From Sneathiella sp. HT1-7 (lineage in GTDB: Bacteria > Pseudomonadota > Alphaproteobacteria > Sneathiellales > Sneathiellaceae), in the NCBI RefSeq assembly GCF_020731145.1, contig NZ_JAJFZN010000001.1:558001-622000 (forward strand): a DNA stretch of 64,000 nucleotides, in the 5' to 3' direction. Below the pieces are notes generated by a model, which saw only the letters and a program-made list of their open reading frames with translations, did no database searches and had not been told where the DNA came from. Shown piece after piece: positions 8,332 to 17,911 of the stretch; within the stretch, counting starts at the first letter, position 1; the number at the start of each line of letters is the position of its first letter. Made by a program: the position numbers and the translations under genes.

Positions 8332-9525
8332 ATGATTAACTCCGAACTATCCCATTTACGCGGATCTCCCTTCGATGCTCTGCGCTCGCTTCTTGATCCT
8401 CTGAATCCGGCTCAAGGTTTTGAGCCTACCCTTCTAACGATTGGCGAGCCGCAACATAAGCCGCCGCAGTTGATGAATGATGCGTTGCGCGCCAATGAAC
8501 ATCTTTACGGAAAATATCCCCCTGTTGGCGGTACCCCCGGCTTACGAAGCGCAATCACGGGATGGCTTACCCGCCGATACGCGCTAACTGATGGAATGAT
8601 CGAGGCCGATCAGAATATTGCGCCGGTGAATGGAACCAAAGAAGCTCTCTATATGATCGCATCCGTGATTACGGAGCGAGCGGGCCACAATCAGCCAAAG
8701 CCAGTTATTCTCCTACCGACGCCCTATTACCATGTCTATCATGCCGCCGCCGTCATGGCCGGGGCGGAACCTGTTTTTCTGCCCGCAGGGCCGGACACTC
8801 ATTTCTTTCCGGATCTGGACGCGCTCACACCGGAACTTCTCAATCGCGCAACCGCCTTTTACTTATGCAATCCTTCAAATCCACAAGGAACCGTTGCAAG
8901 CGCGGAATATCTGACGGCTGCCCTCGCCCTCGCTCGCAAGCATGATTTCATGCTGATCGTCGATGAATGCTATTCAGAGATTTATGATAAAACACCGCCG
9001 ACTGGTATTCTTGAAATCTGCGCGAAGGCTGGCGGCGCACTTGACCATGTGCTTGCATTTCATTCTCTCTCAAAGCGCTCTAGCGCCGCAGGGCTGAGAT
9101 CCGGCTTTTGCGTTGGCGAAAGCGATATTATCAAGACTTTTCTCAATTTACGGAATTTTGCTGGCGCAGCGTCCCCCCTCCCCGTTTGTGCAGCGGCAGC
9201 GGCACTCTGGAATGACGATACTCATGTAGTGGAAAATCGTGCTCTGTACCGCCAGAAATTTGATATTGCTGAAAAAATATTCGGATCAAAGTTTGGCTTT
9301 TACCGTCCTGAAGGGGGATTTTTTCTCTGGTTGGATGTCGGCGACGGTGTCGAGGCCGCAATACGTCTCTGGACGAAGGCCGCAATCCGGGTCCTGCCAG
9401 GAAAGTTTTTGAGTGTTGCCGATTCAGATGGCATCAATCCCGGTGATCCATATATTCGAATTGCTCTGGTCTCGGCGCCAGAGGACAGTAAAGAGGCTTT
9501 AACTAGACTCGCCAATAGCTTATAG
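8332..9525 (+). CDS. PLP aminotransferase, probable succinyldiaminopimelate transaminase (DapC-like)
   Basis: A 397-residue fold-type I aminotransferase. The PLP lysine is in HSLSKRSSAAGLRSG (about residue 247); NPSNPQGT and the terminal IRIALV arginine are also present. The opening TIGEPQHKPP and YGKYPPVGGTPGLR segments are like those of DapC enzymes, which transfer an amino group to N-succinyl-2-amino-6-ketopimelate in lysine and peptidoglycan precursor synthesis. Other dap genes are not nearby, so the substrate call is moderate. It is followed nine bases later by ftsK, and an operon is likely. Confidence 0.8.
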   Translation: MINSELSHLRGSPFDALRSLLDPLNPAQGFEPTLLTIGEPQHKPPQLMNDALRANEHLYGKYPPVGGTPGLRSAITGWLTRRYALTDGMIEADQNIAPVNGTKEALYMIASVITERAGHNQPKPVILLPTPYYHVYHAAAVMAGAEPVFLPAGPDTHFFPDLDALTPELLNRATAFYLCNPSNPQGTVASAEYLTAALALARKHDFMLIVDECYSEIYDKTPPTGILEICAKAGGALDHVLAFHSLSKRSSAAGLRSGFCVGESDIIKTFLNLRNFAGAASPLPVCAAAAALWNDDTHVVENRALYRQKFDIAEKIFGSKFGFYRPEGGFFLWLDVGDGVEAAIRLWTKAAIRVLPGKFLSVADSDGINPGDPYIRIALVSAPEDSKEALTRLANSL

Positions 9526-9534
9526 AATGTCCGT

Positions 9535-11910
9535 ATGATGTTTAGATCAAAAGGTTCCAAATCGATTTCCCTATTGCCGAGTGGAAGTGTAGATTTTCTC
9601 CACCGTCGGCTCGTTGAACTGTGCGGACTGGCGTTATTGCTGCTGGCATTCATTTGCGTACTGGCACTTGTTTCCTATTCTCCGGATGATCCCAATTTCA
9701 ATCACGCGACATCAAACCCAGCGAGTAATTTTCTCGGGCTTGGCGGCGCTCATCTTGCGGATTTATTGCTGCAAACCATCGGGTTTGGTTCCATTGCCCT
9801 GGTCCTCGGCCTTGTCGCTTGGTCATGGCGGGTGATGTCACATCGGGGATTGCGGTGGGGCTGGGTGCATCTTGCCGTGCTTCCCTTTGGCGTGTCATTC
9901 ACTTCCGCTGCGCTTGCCGCACTTCCTGTTGCAGAAAGCTGGCCGCTGAACTCCGGCTATGGTGGCATCGTTGGCGAAGTTATTTTCAATTCGATCATCG
10001 TTGGCGGTCAACAGATCGGCCTTGATATTCATGCGGCAATCCTCGGCCCTATTTTGGCAATCATCGCAATTGCCCTCCTTTTAATATCCTTTGGCGTCTC
10101 GAAGCAGGAATGGCGTGTTATCGGCCTGTCGCTTAAAGCCGTCGTGCAAACGCTTCTGCTTGCGCCGGGATATCTTCGTGATTTCCGCTTCCGCCGCGAG
10201 ATAGAAGACGAAGATGATAATGAGCCACTGGGTACAAGCGCTCCCGCCAAGAAGAAGAAAGTCCGGATTAAAAAAGAAAAGGCCCCTGTTGTCCGCAAGG
10301 CGGTAGAACCACAAATCGAACAACGAAAAACCGGAACCACTGTCGGCAAGCGCGTTGCGGCAGAAAAACAGCCCGCGCTCGATTTGGGTCCGGCCGGGGA
10401 ATATCAGCTTCCGCCGCTTGATCTGCTTGCGCTTCCTGATGCGAAACTTGTCTCCAAACCAGTTAGCGAGGAGGCTCTTTCTAAGAATGCACGACTGTTG
10501 GAATCTGTGCTGGATGATTATGGAATTAAGGGGGATATCAGCCGGGTCCGTCCGGGACCGGTTGTCACGCTTTATGAGTTGGAACCGGCACCGGGCCTTA
10601 AAAGTTCCCGTGTAATCGGCCTCGCGGATGACATCGCCCGATCCATGAGCGCCATATCAACCCGTATTGCCGTCATTCCCGGTCGCAACGCCATCGGTAT
10701 CGAGCTTCCCAATCAGCGCCGAGAAACCGTCTTCTTGCGCGAACTGCTCTCCGCTGCAGCCTATGAGAGTACGAATTCCAAACTGACCCTCGCCCTTGGC
10801 AAGGACATTGGTGGCGACTTGGTCGTCGCTGATCTGGCCCGAATGCCGCATCTTCTGATCGCCGGTACGACCGGTTCGGGTAAGTCTGTCGCCGTCAACA
10901 CAATGATCCTGTCGCTGCTTTATCGACTGTCACCGAATGAGTGCCGTTTCATCATGATTGATCCAAAAATGCTGGAACTCTCGGTTTATGACGGCATTCC
11001 GCATTTGTTGGCGCCGGTGGTAACGGAACCTGGCAAAGCCGTTGTCGCACTTAAATGGGCGGTTAAGGAGATGGAGGACCGCTATCGCAAGATGGCCGAA
11101 CTGGGTGTGCGAAACGTCGATGGTTATAACCAGCGCATCCGTGAAGCACAGAAAAAGGGTGAAGTGCTGAAGCGTACTGTGCAGACAGGCTTTGATGCCG
11201 CCAGCGGCGAACCTGTATTTGAGGAACGCGCGCTAGATACAGAGCCATTGCCGATGATCGTGATCATCGTCGATGAGATGGCGGACCTAATGATGGTGGC
11301 CGGCAAGGATATCGAGGTGGCAGTGCAACGCCTCGCCCAGATGGCCCGTGCTGCCGGACTTCATGTGGTTATGGCAACGCAGCGACCTTCGGTTGATGTC
11401 ATCACTGGTACGATCAAGGCCAACTTCCCGACCCGTATCAGCTTTCAGGTAACGTCCAAGATCGACAGCCGGACCGTGCTGGGCGAACAGGGTGCTGAAC
11501 AGCTCCTCGGACAGGGTGACATGCTTTATATGCCAGGTGCCGGTCGCGTACAGCGCGTCCACGGACCGTTCGTTTCCGATGAGGAAGTCGAGCAAGTCGT
11601 AAATTTCCTGAAAGCGCAAGGCGAACCGGATTATAAACAGGAAGTCACCGAAGAGAGCCAAGGTGAATTCGACGGAATGTCCGGCGGCGGCGGCGGTAAT
11701 TCGGGCGATGAGCTCTATGATCGCGCCGTCGAACTGGTCTGTCGGGAGCGCAAGGCCTCCACCAGCTTCGTGCAACGTCATTTGCAAATCGGATATAACC
11801 GCGCCGCGCGCATCATCGATCAGATGGAGAAAGAGGGGGTGATCGGCTCCGCCAACCATGTCGGGAAACGCGAAGTGCTGGCCCGCGACATCGATGATCG
11901 CGAACGGTAA
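9535..11910 (+). CDS. ftsK: DNA translocase FtsK
   Basis: A 791-residue septal DNA pump. About four N-terminal membrane helices (residues 25-185) anchor it, a short charged linker rich in Lys/Glu follows (about 220-290), and the RecA-like motor has Walker A GTTGSGKS at 444-451 and Walker B with D580 in IVDEMADLM. The C-terminal gamma winged helix (from about 725, GDELYDRAVELV) reads KOPS sequences and activates XerCD. It clears chromosome termini from the division septum. The linker is short compared with E. coli FtsK, as is usual in alphaproteobacteria. Two ATGs (9535, 9538) can serve as the start. Confidence 0.95.
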   Translation: MMFRSKGSKSISLLPSGSVDFLHRRLVELCGLALLLLAFICVLALVSYSPDDPNFNHATSNPASNFLGLGGAHLADLLLQTIGFGSIALVLGLVAWSWRVMSHRGLRWGWVHLAVLPFGVSFTSAALAALPVAESWPLNSGYGGIVGEVIFNSIIVGGQQIGLDIHAAILGPILAIIAIALLLISFGVSKQEWRVIGLSLKAVVQTLLLAPGYLRDFRFRREIEDEDDNEPLGTSAPAKKKKVRIKKEKAPVVRKAVEPQIEQRKTGTTVGKRVAAEKQPALDLGPAGEYQLPPLDLLALPDAKLVSKPVSEEALSKNARLLESVLDDYGIKGDISRVRPGPVVTLYELEPAPGLKSSRVIGLADDIARSMSAISTRIAVIPGRNAIGIELPNQRRETVFLRELLSAAAYESTNSKLTLALGKDIGGDLVVADLARMPHLLIAGTTGSGKSVAVNTMILSLLYRLSPNECRFIMIDPKMLELSVYDGIPHLLAPVVTEPGKAVVALKWAVKEMEDRYRKMAELGVRNVDGYNQRIREAQKKGEVLKRTVQTGFDAASGEPVFEERALDTEPLPMIVIIVDEMADLMMVAGKDIEVAVQRLAQMARAAGLHVVMATQRPSVDVITGTIKANFPTRISFQVTSKIDSRTVLGEQGAEQLLGQGDMLYMPGAGRVQRVHGPFVSDEEVEQVVNFLKAQGEPDYKQEVTEESQGEFDGMSGGGGGNSGDELYDRAVELVCRERKASTSFVQRHLQIGYNRAARIIDQMEKEGVIGSANHVGKREVLARDIDDRER

Positions 11911-12001
11911 GTCGACGTCAATTTGCTGGCATTTTTCTGCACCTCTCCCATATCAGAAAGAGCAGTCCCAGCTAATAAGATTTAACCTGAAGTGAGACGT
12001 T

Positions 12002-12619
12002 ATGCGTTTTATACGAAATACGGCCCAGATACTTTTTGCGGTACTTATCGCGACAGCGGTGTCCTCCCCTGCCCTTTCCGCACCGACGACAGAGGATCAG
12101 GCCCAGATTGCGCGCGTCGAAGCCTATCTAGATACTATTAAAACCATGCAGGCGGATTTCCTGCAGATTGACTCTGCTGGCGGTATCGCGGAAGGCGCGG
12201 TGTTTATGCGAAAGCCCGGCCGGATGCGCTTTGAATATAAGCCACCCGCGCAAATTCTCGTCGTTGCGGATGGCCTTTGGCTTGTTTTTCACGATAAAGA
12301 ACTGAAAGAGACAACCCGTTTGCCGCTTTCCGCCACTCCGGTTAGCATTCTACTCGAAGAAGACGTCGAGTTGAGCGGCGATGTAACCGTGACAAAGGTA
12401 GAGCATGATGCCAATACCCTGCGCTTAACTATCGTCGATACGGATAACCCTGATGAGGGGAATATTGTCCTGATCTTCAGCGATAATCCGTTGCAGTTGC
12501 GTCAATGGTTGGTGACCGACGCCCAAGGTCAGGTTACGAGCATTAGTCTCGGTAAGGTCGAAAAAAACATCAAGCTAAAGCCAGAACTCTTCACCTTCTT
12601 CGATAGCGATTACGAATAA
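12002..12619 (+). CDS. lolA: LolA-type outer membrane lipoprotein carrier protein
   Basis: A 205-residue protein with a signal peptide (residues 1-26, ending ALSA) and a LolA fold. Recognisable segments are TIKTMQADFLQ, RMRFEYKPPAQILVVADG and LLLEE/SILLEEDVELSG. LolA accepts lipoproteins from LolCDE at the inner membrane and carries them through the periplasm. The nearby gene order ftsK-lolA is common in proteobacteria. GAAGTGAG about 8 bases upstream serves as the ribosome site. Confidence 0.87.
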   Translation: MRFIRNTAQILFAVLIATAVSSPALSAPTTEDQAQIARVEAYLDTIKTMQADFLQIDSAGGIAEGAVFMRKPGRMRFEYKPPAQILVVADGLWLVFHDKELKETTRLPLSATPVSILLEEDVELSGDVTVTKVEHDANTLRLTIVDTDNPDEGNIVLIFSDNPLQLRQWLVTDAQGQVTSISLGKVEKNIKLKPELFTFFDSDYE

Positions 12620-12682
12620 ACATGAAGCGACATGTAAATCCATGGTACATAGTTCGGCATGCTGATTAACCGAGAGACCAAC

Positions 12683-13276
12683 ATGGATTATGACGACGAT
12701 TTCGATGAAGACCTGCCCGATATCGAAGACTATCCGACCCTGATATCCGTTGTTCGCTTTAACAAGCTCATCCCGTCAATTCCATGGTTTGAAGATGTCG
12801 GTGAGCCTTTGCCTCAAGAGGCGCTGACAACGGCCCGCGATTATATGGACATGCTCGGCTTTCCAGATGCCTTTGTAGCCGAAGTGGAAAACTGGGAAGA
12901 TGCGGCGTTCGCCGCGAGCAATCCGGAATTTAACAGCGACTGGTGGGAAGCTGAAGAACAGCTTCGCATGGGCCTGACAACCATGGCGCTCGAACTCATG
13001 AGTGAGGAAGATTTAAACCTCGCCCTCACTCAAGTCTCTGCAACGGCATCCGATATTGTTTCCAAGGCAGTGGACGCAATGGCGGAAGAGGCTGGCATCG
13101 AAGATCAGGAACTTATCCGCGCCGCGACTGGCTCCGCATTGCAAAGCTGCCACCAGGCCGCGCTTGTTCTTGCCGCAGGAGAGGAAGATGCGCACCCGTT
13201 TGCGCTAAAATACAAGCTGTTTGAACAGGGGCACTGGCCAATCGCCATTACAGGCAGTAGCTTTAATATATTCTGA
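12683..13276 (+). CDS. Acidic protein of unknown function
   Basis: About 197 residues, very acidic at the N-terminus (MDYDDDFDEDLPDIEDYP). It has a central acidic, aromatic-containing stretch NPEFNSDWWEAEEQLR and a helical, alanine-rich C-terminal half ending GHWPIAITGSSFNIF. No signal peptide or membrane helix is visible. I do not recognise the family. The ATG at 12683 is preferred because GAGAG lies upstream; an in-frame ATG at 12659 would add eight residues. It sits between lolA and xthA with short gaps and is probably cotranscribed; that context does not define a role. Confidence 0.75.
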   Translation: MDYDDDFDEDLPDIEDYPTLISVVRFNKLIPSIPWFEDVGEPLPQEALTTARDYMDMLGFPDAFVAEVENWEDAAFAASNPEFNSDWWEAEEQLRMGLTTMALELMSEEDLNLALTQVSATASDIVSKAVDAMAEEAGIEDQELIRAATGSALQSCHQAALVLAAGEEDAHPFALKYKLFEQGHWPIAITGSSFNIF

Positions 13277-13298
13277 GAAATTCCGAGAAAGATCCGTA

Positions 13299-14111
13299 AT
13301 GAACGATTTGCGCCTTGTCACATGGAACGTCAATTCCGTACGCGCCCGCCTTGCCCATGTGGAAAAATTCGTGGCGGAACACCAACCCGATGTTCTCTGC
13401 CTTCAGGAAACCAAGGTGACCGATAACGAGTTTCCTCTCAAAGCCTTTGCAAAAATGGGGTTTGCGCATCATGCTATCGCTGGACAAAAAAGCTATAACG
13501 GCGTGGCGATCTTTTCCAAATTGCCATTTGTTCCCACTGATAGCAGACTCTGGTGCGGTAAGGATGACAAGCGGCACCTCGCCGTTACGTTAGAAAACGG
13601 TGTCGAGATACATAATTTCTATGTGCCGGCCGGCGGCGATGTCGCGGATGTAACGCAAAATGAAAAGTTTGCACATAAGCTGGATTTCATGACAGAAATG
13701 GCCAACTGTTTCACAGAGCGGCGGTCGGACAGCAACAAGCTGATTCTGGTTGGGGATCTTAACGTCGCCCCGTTTGAAACTGACGTCTGGAACCATAAGC
13801 AGCTTTTAAAAGTCGTCAGCCATACACCAATAGAGGTGGAGCATATGGCACGTATTTATCAGTCCCATGACTGGGTCGATGCGATGCGCCATTTCGTGCC
13901 GGAGCCAGAGCCACTTTATTCCTGGTGGAGCTATCGCGCCCGGGACTGGCGCGCGTCAAACCGGGGGCGCCGTCTGGATCATGTCTGGGTAACACCTGCT
14001 CTCAAATCGCATTTAAAAGCAATGGACATCACTCTGAATGCACGCGACTGGGAAAAGCCCTCGGATCATGCACCCGTCGTTGTCGATTTTGATTTTTCTA
14101 ACCTGCAATAG
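13299..14111 (+). CDS. xthA: Exodeoxyribonuclease III
   Basis: A 270-residue endonuclease/exonuclease/phosphatase-fold enzyme of the XthA/APE1 family. The motifs LVTWNVNSVRARL at the N-terminus, LCLQETKV (metal-binding Glu), LVGDLNVAP, GRRLDHVWVTP and the terminal SDHAPVV are intact. It cuts DNA at abasic sites and removes 3' blocking groups in base-excision repair. The start at 13299 fits the family length; an upstream in-frame start at 13221 would overlap the preceding gene and add no recognisable sequence. Confidence 0.95.
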   Translation: MNDLRLVTWNVNSVRARLAHVEKFVAEHQPDVLCLQETKVTDNEFPLKAFAKMGFAHHAIAGQKSYNGVAIFSKLPFVPTDSRLWCGKDDKRHLAVTLENGVEIHNFYVPAGGDVADVTQNEKFAHKLDFMTEMANCFTERRSDSNKLILVGDLNVAPFETDVWNHKQLLKVVSHTPIEVEHMARIYQSHDWVDAMRHFVPEPEPLYSWWSYRARDWRASNRGRRLDHVWVTPALKSHLKAMDITLNARDWEKPSDHAPVVVDFDFSNLQ

Positions 14112-14164
14112 ATTACGCATCATCTGGACTTGTCAATGTTGCTGTTTGACAGGATAGTTATTTG

Positions 14165-15403
14165 ATGAGCCAGAAAGAAAAAACCAAAGATATTCCTCGG
14201 TTGAGCATAGGCGAAGCAAGCAAAAGAGATACGGAACTCTCACACCAGCTTCTGGTACTCTGCGCCGTCATGATGGCGATACCCGCGTTTTTCTGGGGCG
14301 GCATCTATGCCTATTTCGGGGAGTACAGGGCCGCTGTCATCGCCTGGGCCTTTACCGTCATTTCCATTTGCACACTGGTTTTATTCCGAAAGGAAAGAGG
14401 CTTCCAGCTTCTCCGGGAAAGTCAGCTATTTCTCACCCTGATGCTGCCCTTTCTGGTAATGCTTGAACTCGGCGGATTTATCAATTCTTCAACTGTCATT
14501 GTCTGGTCGCTGATCAGCCCGATGGGCGCACTGGTATTCGCCAATCGTAAAATTGCCACATACTGGTTTGTTGCCTTTATCCTCTTGCTCCTGATTGGTG
14601 CCACCCACAATTTCTTAACCCCATCCTCCGAAAACGGTCTTCCGCCGGAGCTGGTTAATATTCTTTTCGTGATGAACTTAAGCGGCGTTTCGATCGTTGC
14701 TTTTGTGCTGCTTGTTTATTTTGTCAGCCAGAAAGAGAAAACTTTCTCGCTTCTGGCAGAAGAACGGCAGCGCAGCGAAAATCTGATCCGCAATATGCTG
14801 CCCGAAGCGATTGGCGAGCGCCTAAAAAAGGATCAACAACCAATTGCCGACAGGCTGGATAACATTACGATCCTGTTTGCAGATATCTCCGGCTTTACCA
14901 GCTATGCGATGAACCGTCCACCGGAGGAAGTAGTCACCCTGCTGGATACGATCTTTTCTCATTTCGACAACCTCCTCAGCAGGCGCGGCTTGGAAAAAAT
15001 CAAAACCATCGGTGATGCTTATATGGTATGCGGTGGCATGGATGGAGATGCAGAAACTGGCGCCAAAGAAGCGGCGGAGTTTGCCCTGGAAACTATGGCC
15101 TATGTAAATGAACTATCCGGGCCGTCAACAGGATCTCTGGGATTAAGAACCGGAATTAATACAGGATCGGTCGTTGCCGGTGTCATCGGCCACAGCAAAT
15201 ATTCCTATGACATCTGGGGTGATGCCGTGAATATTGCCGCGCGTCTTCAACAAACGGCCCGGACGGGCGACATTCTCATTTCCGAAACGACGGCGAAATT
15301 ATTAAATGGCGAATTCAGATTGAAACCGCAAGGAGAAGCTGAACTGAAAGGCCATACACCCGTCGTGACCTACACCTTATTGCCGAAATCTTCCGGCGGT
15401 TAG
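14165..15403 (+). CDS. Membrane-anchored class III adenylate cyclase
   Basis: About 412 residues: some five to six membrane helices (residues about 30-195), a short linker, then a class III cyclase domain (about 215-405). Both metal aspartates are present (ILFADISGF and KTIGDAYM). The substrate lysine (in EKIKTIGD), the adenine-selecting Asp in YDIWGDAVN, and the Asn and Arg of VNIAARLQ are also there, so one chain carries a full active-site set and should work as a homodimer making cAMP. The membrane part resembles none of the well-known sensor domains that I can name. ATG 14165 is chosen over the TTG just before it. Confidence 0.87.
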   Translation: MSQKEKTKDIPRLSIGEASKRDTELSHQLLVLCAVMMAIPAFFWGGIYAYFGEYRAAVIAWAFTVISICTLVLFRKERGFQLLRESQLFLTLMLPFLVMLELGGFINSSTVIVWSLISPMGALVFANRKIATYWFVAFILLLLIGATHNFLTPSSENGLPPELVNILFVMNLSGVSIVAFVLLVYFVSQKEKTFSLLAEERQRSENLIRNMLPEAIGERLKKDQQPIADRLDNITILFADISGFTSYAMNRPPEEVVTLLDTIFSHFDNLLSRRGLEKIKTIGDAYMVCGGMDGDAETGAKEAAEFALETMAYVNELSGPSTGSLGLRTGINTGSVVAGVIGHSKYSYDIWGDAVNIAARLQQTARTGDILISETTAKLLNGEFRLKPQGEAELKGHTPVVTYTLLPKSSGG

Positions 15404-15465
15404 GGCTTGCCGAAGACGAAGGCTTACGGCAAAGTTAGGGAAAAATAATAAAAAGGGAGGGGAAC

Positions 15466-16263
15466 ATGCTGCAAGGATCACCAAACAATGGCCGCCTTGA
15501 GGGGAAAATCGCGCTGATCACAGGCGCGGCGTCTGGCATCGGCAAAGCGACCGCGGAACGGTTCGCTCGCGAAGGCGCAAAAGTTGCCCTTACCGATATC
15601 GACCCGGATAAAGGCGAGACGCTGGCGGAAGAATTAATAAAGTCAGGGCATGAAGCCTTTTATCAGAATCTTGATGTAGTGAACCCGGAGGAATGGCGCA
15701 CTGTTGTCGAGTCAGTCATCAACCGCTGGGATCGGCTTGATATTCTGGTCAATTCCGCCGGGATCGGACGGGCAAAAGGCCTTCTCGAGATGAGCTATGA
15801 TTTCTGGCGCCAGACAATATCCATTAATCTGGATGGGACATTCCTCGGCACACAGGCCGCCGTTGACAGCATGAAGGATACGGGTGGTGGTGCCATCGTC
15901 AATATTTCTTCCGTTCTCGGCTTTGTCGGCATGTCCAATATTTCGGCCTATGCCGCAAGCAAGGGTGGCGTTCGGCTATTCACAAAGGCTGCTGCCATTG
16001 AATGCGCAAACAAGAGATATAATGTGCGCGTAAACTCAGTGCATCCGGGATATATCGAAACGCCAATGGTTATGCGTCGGTTCGATAAAATCGCAGAGGC
16101 CGAGCGAGAGGCTGAAGAAACTAGATTAAAGGAATCCCACCCTCTCGGGCGTCTCGGCAAACCAGAGGAGATTGCGTCAATGATCCTTTATCTTGCCTCC
16201 GACGAAGCGGCGTTTGTGACTGGCGCAGAGTTTGTTGCCGATGGCGGCTATCTCGCCCAATAG
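15466..16263 (+). CDS. Short-chain dehydrogenase/reductase
   Basis: A 265-residue classical SDR. TGAASGIG binds the nucleotide cofactor, SAGIG and the catalytic Ser-Tyr-Lys (ISSVLGF, then YAASKGG) are in place, and the end VTGAEFVADGGYLAQ is typical. The aspartate after beta-2 (LTDID) favours NAD(H). The protein is similar in type to the SDR at 56025-56795; sequences such as AAIECANKRYNVRVNSVHPGYIETP echo bile-acid or cyclic-alcohol dehydrogenases. The substrate is unknown. A GGGAGGGG Shine-Dalgarno lies just before ATG 15466. Confidence 0.87.
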   Translation: MLQGSPNNGRLEGKIALITGAASGIGKATAERFAREGAKVALTDIDPDKGETLAEELIKSGHEAFYQNLDVVNPEEWRTVVESVINRWDRLDILVNSAGIGRAKGLLEMSYDFWRQTISINLDGTFLGTQAAVDSMKDTGGGAIVNISSVLGFVGMSNISAYAASKGGVRLFTKAAAIECANKRYNVRVNSVHPGYIETPMVMRRFDKIAEAEREAEETRLKESHPLGRLGKPEEIASMILYLASDEAAFVTGAEFVADGGYLAQ

Positions 16264-16269
16264 CACCAA

Positions 16270-16764
16270 TTACATCTGGCGATATATGTGATAGCGGCCT
16301 TCGGCAACACCTTCAGGAAGCCGAAGGGATTGCCAGCTTGGCACCTCAAATGGCTGGTCACTGACAATTATCGCGCCCGTGACCAGCAGCTTTGGAAGAC
16401 TTTCACCAAGCATTCTGGCAAGCGCGACACTGGCCGCCTTGTCGCCGGAACCAATATCGCAATGGGCAAGGACAGCCTTGTCCGTCATCTTCTCTAGCGC
16501 GGTCGGAACGGTTTCAAGAAAATTACCGACGATCATATGATCGGAATCCGGAATGCAATCAGGGTGCGCCTTTACATGACGGTCGAACACATAGATATCC
16601 CGCTCCGGCATCAGACTGCGGAGATGATCAAATGTTCGGCCGTTGCCCAGGCCGAGTTCTAACACACTTCCCGGTTTATCCTCGATAATGGCAGCGGCAT
16701 GGTTCAGGCAATCACGCTGTGCACTAATGCGCCGGATAAAACTTTCAAGCCTGCTCATTCTCAT
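16270..16764 (-). CDS. Class I SAM-dependent methyltransferase-like protein
   Basis: A 164-residue protein with a Rossmann-type SAM site: [17 protein letters not shown] near residues 33-49 (motif I) and an acidic residue at the end of strand 2 (VFDRH). It is short and lacks an obvious substrate domain, so the target is unknown. Its start overlaps the end of queG by 20 bases, so it is the last gene of a minus-strand operon with gst and queG. A tRNA or small-molecule substrate is equally possible. Confidence 0.72.
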   Translation of the reverse strand: MRMSRLESFIRRISAQRDCLNHAAAIIEDKPGSVLELGLGNGRTFDHLRSLMPERDIYVFDRHVKAHPDCIPDSDHMIVGNFLETVPTALEKMTDKAVLAHCDIGSGDKAASVALARMLGESLPKLLVTGAIIVSDQPFEVPSWQSLRLPEGVAEGRYHIYRQM

Positions 16765-17911
16765 TCCCTTTACTTAAAAACCATTCCGTCCGCACCGCGT
16801 CGTCCGTTTCCTGTCCTACCAGAATATCAAAATGCTGGCCATAAATCTCAGGTGTGGCCAGCTGCCCCAGAGCCCAAACTGCAGCAACCCGTATAATTGC
16901 CGATCTATCGCTCAAAAGCGGTGTTACTACTTCCAGAAAAGCCAAATGGCCGCTGTTTCCTATCGCAATCAGGACATTGCGCAAGAACCGGTTCCTCCCC
17001 AGTCTCTTAACGGGCGAACCCGAAAATAGAGCCCGAAATGCCGCGTCATCGAGTGTTGCGAGTTCTGCAAGCGATGGCGCAATGAGTTCCGAGCGAGCCC
17101 GGAGCTTCAGTTCACGTGCTGTTTTCGCATACTTGTTCCAGGGACAGACAGCCAGGCAATCATCGCAACCGTAGATCCGGTTACCGATTAACGGCCTCAT
17201 ATGCCGATCAATATGTGCCTTTGTCTCAATCGTGAGATAGGAGATGCAGCGCCTCGCATCAAGCTGATACGGCTCAGGAAAGGCATTCGTCGGGCAGATA
17301 TCAAGACATTCCGTACATGAGCCGCAACTCCCCTCCGTCGCCAGGTCAGGCGTGATTTCATGCGTGGTGAAGATACATCCAAGGAACAGCCATGAGCCAA
17401 AATCCCTGCTTAAGAGATTGGTATGCTTTCCCTGCCAGCCAAGACCTGCTTTAGCCGCCAATGGTTTTTCCATCACCGGTGCCGTATCAACGAAGACTTT
17501 TACGTCTCCGCCATAATCCCGGACGATTCCGCGGGCGATGCGTTTGAGCTTCTTCTTGACGACATCATGATAATCCCGGCCTTGCGCATAGACGGAAATG
17601 ACCCCGTGTTCGCTCTCTTCTGTATAGGCAAGCGGGTCAATCTCCGGGCCGTAATTGAGTCCAAGCATGATAACCGATTTAGCTTCCGGCCAAAGAGCCT
17701 GTGGATGATGACGGCGTGCAGCTTTCTCGACAATCCAGTCCATGTCGCCATGACGTCCGGCCGAGATAAACTCTTTCAGATGTTTTCCGGGGATATCTCC
17801 GATATCAGCAGACACAAACCCAATCGCGTCAAATCCTTCGGCACGCGCAGCCGTGCGAAGTGCTGCTTTGTCCACGGACACTGGAAAGGAACTAGAAATC
17901 GAGATCGGCAT
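16745..17911 (-). CDS. queG: Epoxyqueuosine reductase QueG
   Basis: About 388 residues. QueG reduces epoxyqueuosine to queuosine in tRNA, the last step of Q synthesis, using cobalamin and two 4Fe-4S clusters. The cluster ligands are in [16 protein letters not shown] and [14 protein letters not shown], and a HEAT-like C-terminus (about 300-380) follows. The reading frame is open further upstream, but ATG 17911 gives the normal N-terminus ([20 protein letters not shown]); this start lies inside the end of the gst gene, a 20-base overlap. Other que genes are not in the window. Confidence 0.92.
   Translation of the reverse strand: MPISISSSFPVSVDKAALRTAARAEGFDAIGFVSADIGDIPGKHLKEFISAGRHGDMDWIVEKAARRHHPQALWPEAKSVIMLGLNYGPEIDPLAYTEESEHGVISVYAQGRDYHDVVKKKLKRIARGIVRDYGGDVKVFVDTAPVMEKPLAAKAGLGWQGKHTNLLSRDFGSWLFLGCIFTTHEITPDLATEGSCGSCTECLDICPTNAFPEPYQLDARRCISYLTIETKAHIDRHMRPLIGNRIYGCDDCLAVCPWNKYAKTARELKLRARSELIAPSLAELATLDDAAFRALFSGSPVKRLGRNRFLRNVLIAIGNSGHLAFLEVVTPLLSDRSAIIRVAAVWALGQLATPEIYGQHFDILVGQETDDAVRTEWFLSKGNENEQA

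Noticed and set aside
11287-11859. 190-codon minus-strand open frame opposite ftsK
   Set aside because: Lies over the conserved FtsK motor; no start signal and no recognisable domain.
11926-11940. TGGCA...TGC before lolA resembling a sigma-54 promoter
   Set aside because: Spacing is GG-N9-GC, one base short of the strict N10.
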